Positions 8,535-18,365 of a stretch of DNA of 64,000 bases are shown here, piece by piece. Under the pieces are notes generated by a model. That model was not told where the DNA came from, ran no database searches, and saw only the letters and a program-made list of their open reading frames with translations. The stretch is from Ilumatobacteraceae bacterium (GTDB taxonomy: Bacteria > Actinomycetota > Acidimicrobiia > Acidimicrobiales > Ilumatobacteraceae), in the NCBI GenBank assembly GCA_022425725.1, contig JAKMEY010000074.1:1-64000 (forward strand). Direction: 5' to 3'. The translations under genes were made by a program, and so were the position numbers. Numbering within the stretch: the first letter of the stretch is position 1; the number at the start of each line of letters is the position of its first letter.

Positions 8535-9418
8535 TGCTGGGACTTCCACATTGGACCGAACTACGCGCGGTTCGCCGTCTTCGTCAACACCCGCTCGGCG
8601 ACCTTTTCGTGAGCAGTGCCCACGGCTACCAGCAACATCGATCAGCGAACGCGGCAGCCCTTATCGCCTACTACGGATTCCTTACTTTGTTTCCCGCGCT
8701 TCTCCTCGCAACGACGGTGCTCGGCTTCGTGCTCGACAACAATCCAGCACTTCGAGAAGACATCGTCGATACTGCACTCGCTCAAATTCCCGTTATTGGC
8801 AGCGAGGTTCTCGTCGAAACTGGCGGACTTACCGGCAGTTCGCTTGCAATCGCCATCGGCGTTATCGGTGCTCTTTGGGGCGCAACGCGAGCATTCGTTG
8901 CGCTTCAGAACGCCCTCGACGACATATGGGAAGTTCCTCTCGACGATCGACACAATCTCGTCATTCGGCGAGTCCACGGACTCGTCGGACTTCTCGTCAT
9001 CGCAGCTGGGCAAGTCGGAACTGTTGTTCTCACGAGCATCGCTGGTTACGCCGAAATCGGCTTCATCAGCCAATCGCTTATCGCCCTCGGCACCGTTGCG
9101 GTGAACACTGCAATCATCGGAACGATGTTCCGGTATCTCACCGCTGCCTCAGCGACATGGAACATGGTTCGTGTGGGAGCCGTCCTCGCTGGATTCGGTT
9201 TCACACTCTTGCAATTTGCGGGCACTTCGATCGTCGCCCGATTGCTTTCAGGAGCACAGGGCGTCTACGGAACGTTCGCATCTGTTCTTGCCCTTACAGC
9301 GTGGATTTCGTTTCATGCTGCGATCACGTTGTTCGCGGCCGAGGTCAATGCAGTTCGTTTTCGAACACAGGCTTCCTCAAATGGTGAGGCGCCCGATCTC
9401 AACGACGTCGCCAGCTGA
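8534..9418 (+). CDS. YihY/BrkB family membrane protein
   Basis: This is a 294-residue integral membrane protein. ATG 8534 overlaps the ung stop by one base, and GTG 8531 is also possible. The family signature is in the first third: NAAALIAYYGFLTLFPALLL, then the GALWGATRAFVALQNALDDIWEV segment, and later a GVYGTFASVLALTAWISFHAAITLFAAEVN motif split between the last membrane helices. About six transmembrane helices are apparent. The family was once called RNase BN, but that assignment was withdrawn; its role may be in envelope or transport functions. The 3' end overlaps the convergent GH3 gene by 42 bp. Confidence 0.87.
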   Translation: MLGLPHWTELRAVRRLRQHPLGDLFVSSAHGYQQHRSANAAALIAYYGFLTLFPALLLATTVLGFVLDNNPALREDIVDTALAQIPVIGSEVLVETGGLTGSSLAIAIGVIGALWGATRAFVALQNALDDIWEVPLDDRHNLVIRRVHGLVGLLVIAAGQVGTVVLTSIAGYAEIGFISQSLIALGTVAVNTAIIGTMFRYLTAASATWNMVRVGAVLAGFGFTLLQFAGTSIVARLLSGAQGVYGTFASVLALTAWISFHAAITLFAAEVNAVRFRTQASSNGEAPDLNDVAS

Positions 9419-11710
9419 TCGTCCGAGTTCGATGACGTGATCACCGCGCGGGATTTCCCATTGGTCAGATAACCATGATGAGAACCGACGCGCATCAAGA
9501 TCAATCGAGACCCGGCGTGTCTCGTGTGGGGCGAGCTCGACTTTGATCGAGCCGACAAAGCGCACATCGTCTGACATCTCAGGATGATCCCCGTCGAAGG
9601 ATGTAAAGAGCTGAGCGACATGAACTCCGACGCGACTCCCGACATTCGTAACTGACATTGCGACCGTCACGCCATCGCGAAGATCACCCGCCACCGACAC
9701 ATCACTGACCTCGAATGAGGTGTAGGAAAGTCCGTGACCAAACCAAAACTGAGGTGGAGTGGATGTCGCTCGATACCACCGGTATCCGATCTGCCGGCCC
9801 TCGCCGTAACGCATGACCCCATCAACACCCGGATAGTGCGGTGCAGCCGGGGTGTTGCTCAGTGACACAGGGAAGGTCAACGGAAGCCGGCCGCCGGGAT
9901 CGATCGCGCCGAACACCACATCACTCAATGCATCTCCGAGAGCTCCACCCGGGAACCATATGTACAAGATCGCTGCGACCTCATCGCGCCACGGCATGGT
10001 GACCGGTGAGCCCGCATTGACCACGACAACAGTGTTCGGATTGACCGCGGCTATCGCAGAGATGAGGTCATCTTGACGACCAGGAAGTTGCATCGTCCTA
10101 CGGTCTTCACTTTCGGTCTCCCAGTCGTCATCAGTGCCAACCACGACGAGCGCTCGATCAGATGCTGCGGCGACCTCCACTGCCTCAGCGAATAGATCGA
10201 TGTGCTGCGGCTCACGGAGCCCGACCATAAACCCACGAATTCCCGGGTGATCGTCAATCGGGTAATCAATAGTGATCTCAACGCTACGACCGGCAACGAG
10301 TTCAATGTCGACAGATCGTTCAGGTGAACCGTGCCCGAACACGCTCCCGCCTGCGTCTCCTCGGGAAATTACCAACACCTCTTTGCCATCGATTGCAATA
10401 CGGCATTCACCGACCGAGCGACATCCAAGCGACCATTGACCCGAGGTCTCGGGAGTAAATGTGCCGCTCATCGTCGCACCAAATGTCATCGACATTTCAT
10501 CGGTGGGGCCATCTTGCCAAAATGCATCGAGCGACGTCTTCGTCAATGACACCGACACACCATGCTCGTCAACAACATCAAGAGTGAATTCACCACGCAC
10601 TGACGGATGGAAGCGATTGATCGAACAACCCTGTGCCCAATCAACCCGAAGGTCACGGCTGTTCAACGACTCAAGGAGTGGCGCAACCCACGACGGTCGA
10701 ACCTTGGCACTGCCGCCACCTTGGGGTCGTCCCGTCGATGCATGCGGCCCGACGAGTGCAATTCGCTCACCAGCCTGCGCTGACCATGGAAGCTGGTCGT
10801 TGTCATTTGTGAGCAATACGGTCGACCCAACGGCCGCTCGATATTGGACATCTCGGGTCACCGCGTCATCTTCGGTTCGCTCCGACCCGTCACTCTTTGA
10901 CGCCTGCGCCCACTCTGCAAGCGCTCGCACCCGAGCAACTGATGCCTCGATTGTCGCAGAGTCGACTACGCCCTCATTCACCGCTGATTCGAGCAAGTGT
11001 CCCCGGTGACGTGTCGGCCCAGGCATCTCAATATCAAGGCCTGCATTAACGGCCTCAGCGGTCGAGTGCAGACCAAACCAGTCTGAAATAACCACACCGT
11101 CAAATCCCCACTCGTTACGTAACACCGTGGTGATAAGCCATTCATGGTCGGCGCAAAACGTTCCGTTGAGTTTGTTGTACGCGGTCATAACTGCTCGGAC
11201 ATTTTGCCCAACCGCCATTTCAAACGGCAGCAAGTAGACCTCTCGCAATGTGCGCTCATCGATCTCACTTGAAATGGTGCCGCGCTCATATTCGGTGTCG
11301 TTACCGATGAAATGCTTGATGCAGCAAGCAACGCCTTGAGACTGCACTCCTTCGACGTACGCGCGAGCGAGTACGCCGGTAAGGAGAGGATCTTCGCTCA
11401 TGCACTCAAAATTGCGACCACCAATAGGGGTGCGGTGAAGGTTCACCGTCGGTGCGAGCAACACGTGCGCTGACTTCGACCGGGCTTGATTGCCGAGCGC
11501 AACGCCGACCTCCTCAATGAGGCTCGGGTCAAAGGTCGCGCCGAGAGCGCTACCACAGGGGAAGACTGCAGACCGAGGCCCCGTCCATGACGTGCCTCTA
11601 ACTCCTGCAGGGCCGTCGCTCATCCGGATTTCTGGGATACCAGCGGCAACAGGTGTATGCCAGGAGTCGCGTCCCGACAGCACCGATACCGACTCGCCCA
11701 GCGATGTCAT
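9377..11710 (-). CDS. Glycoside hydrolase family 3 (beta-glucosidase type) with PA14-like insert
   Basis: This 777-residue GH3 enzyme has an N-terminal TIM-barrel with the HVLLAPTVNLHR and KHFIGNDTEYERG motifs and the nucleophile in VISDWFG (Asp210). Next comes the alpha/beta sandwich (residues about 300-590). It is interrupted at roughly residues 360-490 by a PA14-like domain, marked by FTPETSGQWSLGCRSVGECR. A C-terminal fibronectin-III-like domain ends the protein. No signal peptide is visible, so it probably acts in the cytoplasm on imported beta-linked oligosaccharides. Its ATG overlaps the stop of the OsmC gene (ATGA), showing translational coupling with that gene. Confidence 0.92.
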   Translation of the reverse strand: MTSLGESVSVLSGRDSWHTPVAAGIPEIRMSDGPAGVRGTSWTGPRSAVFPCGSALGATFDPSLIEEVGVALGNQARSKSAHVLLAPTVNLHRTPIGGRNFECMSEDPLLTGVLARAYVEGVQSQGVACCIKHFIGNDTEYERGTISSEIDERTLREVYLLPFEMAVGQNVRAVMTAYNKLNGTFCADHEWLITTVLRNEWGFDGVVISDWFGLHSTAEAVNAGLDIEMPGPTRHRGHLLESAVNEGVVDSATIEASVARVRALAEWAQASKSDGSERTEDDAVTRDVQYRAAVGSTVLLTNDNDQLPWSAQAGERIALVGPHASTGRPQGGGSAKVRPSWVAPLLESLNSRDLRVDWAQGCSINRFHPSVRGEFTLDVVDEHGVSVSLTKTSLDAFWQDGPTDEMSMTFGATMSGTFTPETSGQWSLGCRSVGECRIAIDGKEVLVISRGDAGGSVFGHGSPERSVDIELVAGRSVEITIDYPIDDHPGIRGFMVGLREPQHIDLFAEAVEVAAASDRALVVVGTDDDWETESEDRRTMQLPGRQDDLISAIAAVNPNTVVVVNAGSPVTMPWRDEVAAILYIWFPGGALGDALSDVVFGAIDPGGRLPLTFPVSLSNTPAAPHYPGVDGVMRYGEGRQIGYRWYRATSTPPQFWFGHGLSYTSFEVSDVSVAGDLRDGVTVAMSVTNVGSRVGVHVAQLFTSFDGDHPEMSDDVRFVGSIKVELAPHETRRVSIDLDARRFSSWLSDQWEIPRGDHVIELGRSAGDVVEIGRLTI

Positions 11711-12120
11711 TGTGTTGCTGGTGTGATCGTCTCGGTGACGATGGTTGCCGAACCTTCCATCACCTTGTGGACTGGGCAGCGGTGTGAAACATCGATGAGC
11801 CGCTCGCGTTCCTCTTCAGTGTGAGCACCATTGAACGAAATAGTTCGAGTAAAGGTCTCATGACCGCGTTCTCGTGAATGATCCACAGTCACCTCGAGGT
11901 TCTGAACATCCCAGCCTTTGCGCTCGGCATACATTCGGATCGTCATCGAGGTGCACGCTGAGAGAGCGGCGCCGAGCAACTCGAACGGATTAGGTCCGAG
12001 ATTTTCTCCGCCGAGACGCTCTGGTTCGTCACTGATCAACGAATGGGAACCCATCGTGACGCGATTTGCATAGCGGCTCCCGTCGGTCTCAATAGCATGC
12101 ACAATCGGAGATGAAGTCAT
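11707..12120 (-). CDS. OsmC/Ohr-family peroxidase-like protein
   Basis: This 137-residue protein has both cysteines of the OsmC fold: Cys56 in GAALSACTSMTIRMYA and Cys115 in HRCPVHKVME. It resembles the YhfA-like OsmC branch with the NPFELLGAALSAC motif. Such proteins reduce organic hydroperoxides with a cysteine pair. It is transcribed ahead of and overlapping the GH3 gene, an odd pairing in function but clear in layout. Confidence 0.9.
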   Translation of the reverse strand: MTSSPIVHAIETDGSRYANRVTMGSHSLISDEPERLGGENLGPNPFELLGAALSACTSMTIRMYAERKGWDVQNLEVTVDHSRERGHETFTRTISFNGAHTEEERERLIDVSHRCPVHKVMEGSATIVTETITPATQ

Positions 12121-12147
12121 AAGAAATGACGGTACCAGTCGGAGGTT

Positions 12148-12339
12148 TCATCGGCCGATACTGCAATACTTCGTCGTGATGGCATCGGCGAGTGCATCTG
12201 ACGTCGACACGGGTATTCGCACACTCAGCGTCGCCCGTACACCTTTCGACTTCTCGTGTGACGAGACCATCGCCAGCGCCACGTCTGCGATCGCCTCGAC
12301 CACTGCAATATCGACCGGTCTCTTCCTCGGGGTGCCCAC
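12148..12339 (-). CDS. Doubtful small ORF upstream of osmC-like gene
   Basis: The region 12121-12367 contains no gene I recognise. A 63-codon minus-strand frame (begins MGTPRKRPVD, ends KYCSIGR) and an opposing 60-codon frame at 12176-12358 both stay open. The minus frame has a fairly protein-like composition and points into the osmC-like gene. Neither has a clear ribosome-binding site or a family motif. It may be only the shared promoter region between osmC and the divergent GGCT-like gene. Confidence 0.2.
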   Translation of the reverse strand: MGTPRKRPVDIAVVEAIADVALAMVSSHEKSKGVRATLSVRIPVSTSDALADAITTKYCSIGR

Positions 12340-12367
12340 ACAGGCACAGGATCGTTAGGTCACGCAC

Positions 12368-12769
12368 GTGGTTACCGAGCTCTTTGTATACGGAACATTG
12401 CTTCCGGGAGACGTCAGGTGGCCTCTCCTCGAGCGTTACGTCACCGGTGAGGGCACGCCTGACACTGCATCAGGGCTGCTATATGACACCGGGCTCGACT
12501 ACCCCGCAGCAATATTCGACGAATCTGCAACAACGCTCATTCTGGGTCGTCGCTACTCCCTTCGAATCGACGTCATCGATGAGGCGCTTCGAGAGCTGGA
12601 TATTGAAGAAGACACCGTTGACGGCCTCTACACCCGAGTCGAGGTGACAACGCAGAACGGCACAAGATGTTGGGCCTACGCCTACGGAACAGGTCTTGAT
12701 CTCACGCCGATTCCGTCTGGTAATTGGTTTGACCGGCCACCGAGGCCCCCACAGCAGTTCAACAGTTGA
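12368..12769 (+). CDS. Gamma-glutamylcyclotransferase-like (GGCT/AIG2) protein
   Basis: This 133-residue protein starts at GTG 12368. It has the substrate-loop signature VYGTLLPGD (residues 7-15) and a GLLYDTGLDYPAA strand. A later acidic stretch, EDTVDGLYTRVEV, is the likely region of the catalytic glutamate. The family cleaves gamma-glutamyl amides to release 5-oxoproline, although many bacterial members are uncharacterised. It stands alone between the divergent osmC-like gene and the downstream nitronate monooxygenase gene. Confidence 0.8.
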   Translation: MVTELFVYGTLLPGDVRWPLLERYVTGEGTPDTASGLLYDTGLDYPAAIFDESATTLILGRRYSLRIDVIDEALRELDIEEDTVDGLYTRVEVTTQNGTRCWAYAYGTGLDLTPIPSGNWFDRPPRPPQQFNS

Positions 12770-12867
12770 AATCTGTCGACATCGCCCAGTTCACCGACTC
12801 CTCGTACTATTCGTTCTGAAGCGCTGCGTCCTGCGGACTGCTAGCAGATTCCATGAAAGGCTGACCC

Positions 12868-13803
12868 ATGCATCCAGCATTCGACCCTGAGAGAAATCGA
12901 GTCACCAGAGACCTCGGAGTTTCGATACCAATCGTGCAAGCACCAATGGGCTGGATCGCGCGAAGCCAACTCGCATCGGCGGTTTCCGCAACCGGTGCAT
13001 GCGGCATCATCGAGACCTCGTCTGGGGAACTCGACGCCGTGAAAGAAGAGATCAAGCGAATGAGAGATCTCACCGATCAACCATTCGGTGTCAATATCGC
13101 TCAAGCGTTTGTCAAAGACCCTGCCATCGCCGAGTTTGTCATCGAGCAGGGAGTCAGATTTGTCACAACTTCTGCCGGGTCACCGACGAAGTACACAGCA
13201 ACGCTGAAGGCCGCTGGTCTGACCGTTTACCACGTAGTTCCCACGTTGCAGGCTGCCCTGAAAGCCGTCGATGCCGGAGTTGACGGTCTCGTCGTCGAAG
13301 GCGGTGAAGGTGGAGGATTTAAAAGCCCGACGCCGGTATCCACCATGGTGCTGCTGCCTCTCATTCGATCTCAGGTCGATGTGCCCATCATTGCTGCCGG
13401 TGGCATCTGCGACGGCATGACGATGGCGGCTGCGTTCGCTTTGGGCGCCGAAGGTGTCCAGATGGGAACACAGATGGTCGCTGCAAAAGAATCGCCGGTG
13501 CACGACAATTGGAAACAAGCGATCGTCAACGCGGCGGAGACCGACACCATTTTCCTTAACGAACAATTCTCCCCGGCGCTGCGCGCATTGCGAACCGGCC
13601 GCTCTGAGCGACTTTCACAGGCCGACCACAACGTCTTCGGTGACTTTGGAAACGCGAAAGATCTTTACTTTGGGGGCGACATGGAGGCCGCTATCGCCCT
13701 CTCAGGTCAAGTTGCTGGACGAATAGACAAGGTCCGGTCGGTGAGCGACATCATTTCGTCGACTATCGACGAATTCGCAGCAACGGTTGCCCGCCTCTCC
13801 TAA
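12868..13803 (+). CDS. Nitronate monooxygenase (2-nitropropane dioxygenase family)
   Basis: This 311-residue FMN-binding TIM-barrel protein has IVQAPMGWIAR at the N-terminus, VVPTLQAALKAVDAGVDG, the phosphate-binding VEGGEGGGF, IIAAGGICDG, and GAEGVQMGTQMVAAKES. The family oxidises nitronates such as propionate-3-nitronate, or acts as an enoyl reductase-like flavoprotein. The ATG at 12868 follows a weak purine-rich site (gaaagg, about 12854-12859). It converges with the enoyl-CoA hydratase gene with a 4 bp gap. Confidence 0.87.
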   Translation: MHPAFDPERNRVTRDLGVSIPIVQAPMGWIARSQLASAVSATGACGIIETSSGELDAVKEEIKRMRDLTDQPFGVNIAQAFVKDPAIAEFVIEQGVRFVTTSAGSPTKYTATLKAAGLTVYHVVPTLQAALKAVDAGVDGLVVEGGEGGGFKSPTPVSTMVLLPLIRSQVDVPIIAAGGICDGMTMAAAFALGAEGVQMGTQMVAAKESPVHDNWKQAIVNAAETDTIFLNEQFSPALRALRTGRSERLSQADHNVFGDFGNAKDLYFGGDMEAAIALSGQVAGRIDKVRSVSDIISSTIDEFAATVARLS

Positions 13804-13807
13804 GGAG

Positions 13808-14596
13808 TCACTCGCCTCGGTATTGCGGTTCGCGACGAGACGCGAATGCGTTGATCCCCTCACGACCATCAACGGTTGCCATCGACTTGACGATCTCTTG
13901 TGCTTCGCGTTCACCCGCCTCTTCCAGCGATGATTCATAACCTTCGTAGATGAGGCGCTTCGCCACACCGATTGATCGTGAGGCACCCGCAGCAAGACTT
14001 TCCGCTAGCGAGGTCGCAGTCGCATCGACATCTTCATCAGGAACCACCATGTTGACGAGCCCCCAATCAAGAGCTTCTTGAGCACTCAGCACACGGTTGG
14101 TCAACGTAAGTTCCATCGCTCGACGCAACCCGATATGGCGGGCAAGGAAATACGTTGAGGTTCCGTCAGGCGTCATCGCTGCCTTGGTGTATCCCACCGT
14201 GAACTTCGCAGACTCGCCAGCAACCACGAGATCAAATGCACACATGAACGACAAACCTGCGCCACCTGCTGCACCACGCACTCCAGCGATAAACGGTTTC
14301 GGAACCCGATTCATGCGATAGGTCGCAGCGTGGTAGTCGGTGACAAGCCCAGAGGCGATCGCGGGGAGTTCGTCACCGAGTGATGCGAACTCTTTCAGGT
14401 CGCCACCTGCGGAGAACACCTTGCCTTCGGCTGTCACCGCTACCGACTTGATGGTCGGATCGTGTTCGATCGCAATCATTACTTCCCGAATATCTTTCGA
14501 GAAATCGACGTTCATTGCATTTGCCCCTTCAGGGCGGTCGAGACGAAGATGAGCGACGCCGTCAGCGACGTGATACGACATGGTTGAGAGATTCAT
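13808..14596 (-). CDS. Enoyl-CoA hydratase/isomerase family protein
   Basis: This 262-residue crotonase-fold protein has the first oxyanion-hole region KVFSAGGDLKEFA and the second in AGVRGAAGGAGLSFMCAFDL. TKAAMTPDGTSTYFLARHIG and a C-terminal ASRREPQYRGE complete the family pattern. It hydrates or isomerises an acyl-CoA in fatty-acid-type degradation; the substrate is unknown. ATG 14596 follows a GGGGAT purine run. A longer GTG start at 14617 would overlap the hrpA stop as GTGA and cannot be excluded. Confidence 0.88.
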   Translation of the reverse strand: MNLSTMSYHVADGVAHLRLDRPEGANAMNVDFSKDIREVMIAIEHDPTIKSVAVTAEGKVFSAGGDLKEFASLGDELPAIASGLVTDYHAATYRMNRVPKPFIAGVRGAAGGAGLSFMCAFDLVVAGESAKFTVGYTKAAMTPDGTSTYFLARHIGLRRAMELTLTNRVLSAQEALDWGLVNMVVPDEDVDATATSLAESLAAGASRSIGVAKRLIYEGYESSLEEAGEREAQEIVKSMATVDGREGINAFASRREPQYRGE

Positions 14597-14613
14597 ATCC
14601 CCATGCTGGCATT

Positions 14614-17600
14614 TCACCCCAGTTCGCGAAGAAGGCGAACCGAGCTGACCTGCTGCGCAACTCCAAGTTCTTGGGCGAACACTGCGACCCGCAACTCTTC
14701 GATCATGAACCCGAGTTCTTGAAGAGTGTCTGGCTCTGCGCCGTTCGGGTACTCCGCTAGCCGCTCAGCGAAGCGACGTTCAACCGGCGCTACCTCTCGC
14801 ATGCCCGCAAGATCGCGTTCTACCCGGCCAGCGAGATGTTGAAGCCGGTAGCGAATTCCATTCACCCAGCGCTCGAGGTCGTCGAGGCGCTCTATGCCAA
14901 CCTTTGCCAACATCCCTGGGCCAACGAGACGATCGAGATGATCATGGGCATCAGTTCGAATGCTCACTGCTCCGGGAGCTCGCAAGCGTTCGAGCATCTC
15001 GACCACCTGGCGAGAAATGTCAACGATCGCAAGACCTTGATTCACGAGGTCAATGAGCTTCATCGGCGACTTCGTGCGCATCGCCTGGCACAACACTTCG
15101 AATTCCGGTAGCGATCTACTGACACCATGTTGTTGGATGATGTGGTCAGCGATTGCGGTGATCGCATCATCGAGAAATGCTTCAACCCCAAGCCCGACCA
15201 TCGAGAGACCGAGTTGGCGGTCATTATCGATCATTCTTCGAACTGGGCCTCGCGCCGGACTTGCTGCGAGCAACAACAATCGACGAACCCCCTCATGCAA
15301 CAGTCGCTCGGCAAGCAGGTGGTCGGTGACGACGCGAAGAGAAACGCTGTCACCCCGGTCGAGCAAAGTTGGATACGCCCGCAGCATTTCGTTGCCGTCA
15401 GTCCACTCCAAGAGGTCAGGCAGAGTGCCGAGATCCCACTCGGTAATTCCACTCCGCTCATCGATCGGGGCCGATGAGGCCAACATCTGGCGGGCTTGGG
15501 GACGCACGATGTCGCGAATTGTTAACAAGTCGTCACCGAATGCATACACCTCACCGTCGGCATCACTCACCACAATGTGAACGATGAGGTCAGGTGATAG
15601 TCGACCAAGGTCAAATTGGTGTTCGGCAACGGCGACTCCCGAGACCTCGGTGAGCGCGACCGCCAACGCTTCAGCAAATGGCCGACCGTCGGGTTCACCA
15701 ATGACATTCATAGCCGCTGACAGCGTGTCGGCAGCGGGAATGAGGCGCCGGCGAATGTCTTTCGGGAGTGAACGGAACAATGCCTCCGCGAGGTCGTGTC
15801 GACGACTCGGCACGTGCCAGTCAAGGTTCACTCCACTGAACTGATTTACCGAGACGAGGGGAAGATGTAGTGTCACGCCGTCAAAGGGGCTCTCCACGTC
15901 GTGCCGGTAGGTCAGCATGTACTCGGCGCCGTCACGGTCTACCCACACTTCGGGTGAGCCGGCGTCAAGGAGTGTCGCTACTTCAGATTCGGGGAGATCC
16001 AACAGGTGTGGTGTTGTTGACTGCTGGTCGCGCCACCATCGATCGAAATGCCTCGTCGATGTGATGTTTGGGGGAAGCACATCGTTATACAGACGACGCA
16101 GATCACCTACACCTCCGGGAGAGCCGCGCCTGCTGCGCTCCCCCAACTGCTCCCATTCCTCAAGACGCGCACGGTTGCGAGAGATAAATCGTTGGCGGCG
16201 ACGCCATCGCTGATCGACGTCACCGGCGATGAGCGCGTTCTCGATAAACATTTGGCGAGCAGCGACCTTGTCGACTGCCGACAACGCAATGCGACGCCCC
16301 TCAACGATTGCAAGCCCGTAGAGCGAGACGCGCTCTGGAATCACTGCTCGACCAGATGTTGCGTTCCACTCGGGTTCCCCATACGAACGAGAGACTAAAT
16401 TGCCCGCAATAGGCTCAATCCATTCAGGCTGAATTGCCGACACTCGCCGAGCCCGAAGGCGATCGGTTTCAACGACTTCAGCAGCGACTACCCATTCGCT
16501 GCCCGCCCGACCAATCGCAGACCCAGGAACAACCTCAAATCGAGCTCCCCGAGCACCCTGATATTCGACTCGTGTCCGCCGATCGCGTTGCGGCCGGCGG
16601 TCGTCTCGACGACCGATATTCGACAATAAACCAGACAGCACAGCCTGATGCACCCGATCGGGGTGGCCCGCATCAGTGCCAGGTCGAATACCGATCTGTC
16701 CGGCGACTTGCCGGAGTTGGCTGTAGAGATCGCGCCATTCGCGCACTCGCAGCCAGTTGAGATACTCATCACGACACATCCGCCGGAACGCGTTGCCCGA
16801 CAATGTTTTCTGCTGCTCTTTCACGTAATCCCAAAGCGCAACGATGCTCATGAGATCAGACCCGGGAACGGTAAAGCGGCGATGTAACTCGTCAGCGCGT
16901 TCTCGCTGTTCTCGTGGGCGCTCCCGAACATCTTGAATTGACAAGGCAGCCGCGATCACCAAGACCTCACGCACACAGCCATGCCGCTCTGCAGCGAGAA
17001 TCATGCGAGCAATGCGCGGGTCAATCGGCAACCGCGCCAGTTTTTTGCCGATTGGAGTTAGTCGATACTCCCTGTCGTCTCCTTCGGTGAGAGCACCCAG
17101 TTCGTTCAGCAGCCGGTATCCGTCACGAACCATCGACGATTCAGGGGGCTCAATGAACGGAAAGTCACTCACGTCACCCAATCTGAGATTGGTCATCTGC
17201 AAGATCACCGATGCAAGATTGGTACGAAGAATTTCAGGCTCGGTAAATTCGGGCCGTTCCGCATGATCACCTTCATCCCATAAACGGATACAGACCCCTG
17301 GCGCGACCCGGCCACACCGTCCTGCACGCTGCGCTGCCGATGCTTGTGAGATGCCCTCAATTGGAAGTCGTTGAACTTTTAAGCGACGCGAATATCGACT
17401 AATTCGCGCAGTGCCGGTGTCGATGACAGCTCGCACCCCAGGCACGGTGATCGATGTTTCCGCGACATTTGTCGCCAGCACGATTCGTCGACCCGGATGA
17501 GAAGCGAACACCCGCTGTTGCTCTGCCGCCGACAACCTGGCGTACAACGGCAAAATCTCTGTTCGAGGTAACTCAAGTTGTCGAAGTGCGTCTGCCGTAT

Positions 17601-18324
17601 CGTGAATTTCTCGTTCTCCTGAAAGAAAAACGAGGATGTCGCCGTCGACCTCTTTGGTCAACTCAGTGACACCATCGATAATGGCTTCAACCTGGTCGGT
17701 GTCATCAGCAACCGGACGGTACCGAAGTTCAACGGGGTAGGCGCGCCCCTCAACGGTGAACACCGGGGCTGCGTTGCCGTTGTGGTCAGCAAAATGCTCG
17801 GAGAAGCGGTCAGTATCGATTGTTGCTGACGTCACGATGAGATGGAGCTCAGGACGTCGATGTAGCAACTGCCGCAGATACCCCAGGATGAAATCGATGT
17901 TGAGACTGCGCTCATGCGCCTCGTCGACAATGATGGTGTCGTAGCGGCTGAGATCGGGATCTCGAGAGAGTTCAGCTAGCAAAATGCCATCGGTCATCAC
18001 CCGAATCTGTGTCTCCGCGTTGACCTGATCGGTGAAACGCACCGAGAACCCGACCTCTGAACCCAACGCCACCCCTAGTTCGGTGGCAATTCGATCAGCA
18101 ACCGAGCGCGCGGCTACCCGACGAGGCTGGGTATGGCCTATGAGGCCGGCCATACCGCGGCCAGCCCGTAGACAGAGTTTTGGGAGTTGCGTACTCTTTC
18201 CCGATCCAGTTTCTCCAGCGACAACAACGACTTGATGATGTCGAATCGCATCGACAAGTTCGTCGGCATAGTGCGCAATCGGCAACTCCTCCGGAATCCG
18301 AACCTGTTCGAGTTTGATCGACAT
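14614..18324 (-). CDS. hrpA: ATP-dependent RNA helicase HrpA (DEAH box)
   Basis: This 1236-residue protein is close to full-length HrpA. Walker A is GETGSGKST (residues 37-45), DEAH is in IIVDEAHERS (134-137), motif III is SATIDTDRF, and motif VI is QRAGRCGRVAPGVC. Helicase-associated and OB-fold regions follow, and the long C-terminal half corresponds to the DUF3418 domain typical of HrpA. It unwinds structured RNA and, in other bacteria, helps rescue stalled ribosomes. It is transcribed just ahead of the enoyl-CoA hydratase gene. Confidence 0.95.
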   Translation of the reverse strand: MSIKLEQVRIPEELPIAHYADELVDAIRHHQVVVVAGETGSGKSTQLPKLCLRAGRGMAGLIGHTQPRRVAARSVADRIATELGVALGSEVGFSVRFTDQVNAETQIRVMTDGILLAELSRDPDLSRYDTIIVDEAHERSLNIDFILGYLRQLLHRRPELHLIVTSATIDTDRFSEHFADHNGNAAPVFTVEGRAYPVELRYRPVADDTDQVEAIIDGVTELTKEVDGDILVFLSGEREIHDTADALRQLELPRTEILPLYARLSAAEQQRVFASHPGRRIVLATNVAETSITVPGVRAVIDTGTARISRYSRRLKVQRLPIEGISQASAAQRAGRCGRVAPGVCIRLWDEGDHAERPEFTEPEILRTNLASVILQMTNLRLGDVSDFPFIEPPESSMVRDGYRLLNELGALTEGDDREYRLTPIGKKLARLPIDPRIARMILAAERHGCVREVLVIAAALSIQDVRERPREQRERADELHRRFTVPGSDLMSIVALWDYVKEQQKTLSGNAFRRMCRDEYLNWLRVREWRDLYSQLRQVAGQIGIRPGTDAGHPDRVHQAVLSGLLSNIGRRDDRRPQRDRRTRVEYQGARGARFEVVPGSAIGRAGSEWVVAAEVVETDRLRARRVSAIQPEWIEPIAGNLVSRSYGEPEWNATSGRAVIPERVSLYGLAIVEGRRIALSAVDKVAARQMFIENALIAGDVDQRWRRRQRFISRNRARLEEWEQLGERSRRGSPGGVGDLRRLYNDVLPPNITSTRHFDRWWRDQQSTTPHLLDLPESEVATLLDAGSPEVWVDRDGAEYMLTYRHDVESPFDGVTLHLPLVSVNQFSGVNLDWHVPSRRHDLAEALFRSLPKDIRRRLIPAADTLSAAMNVIGEPDGRPFAEALAVALTEVSGVAVAEHQFDLGRLSPDLIVHIVVSDADGEVYAFGDDLLTIRDIVRPQARQMLASSAPIDERSGITEWDLGTLPDLLEWTDGNEMLRAYPTLLDRGDSVSLRVVTDHLLAERLLHEGVRRLLLLAASPARGPVRRMIDNDRQLGLSMVGLGVEAFLDDAITAIADHIIQQHGVSRSLPEFEVLCQAMRTKSPMKLIDLVNQGLAIVDISRQVVEMLERLRAPGAVSIRTDAHDHLDRLVGPGMLAKVGIERLDDLERWVNGIRYRLQHLAGRVERDLAGMREVAPVERRFAERLAEYPNGAEPDTLQELGFMIEELRVAVFAQELGVAQQVSSVRLLRELG

Positions 18325-18365
18325 AACGGCGACGACGGTAACTGCTGAGAACTAGCGTCGGTCAC

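Noticed and set aside
8413-9387. A 324-codon open frame in another frame across ung and yihY
   Set aside because: Arg/Ser/His-rich out-of-frame translation; it overlaps two well-supported genes.
12176-12358. A 60-codon plus-strand frame upstream of the GGCT-like gene
   Set aside because: Ser/Thr/Ala-rich with no ribosome-binding site or homology that I can see; the opposing minus frame is equally open.
12838-12847. Palindrome CTGCTAGCAG upstream of the nitronate monooxygenase
   Set aside because: A single 10-bp palindrome close to the start; no second copy or regulator nearby, likely chance.
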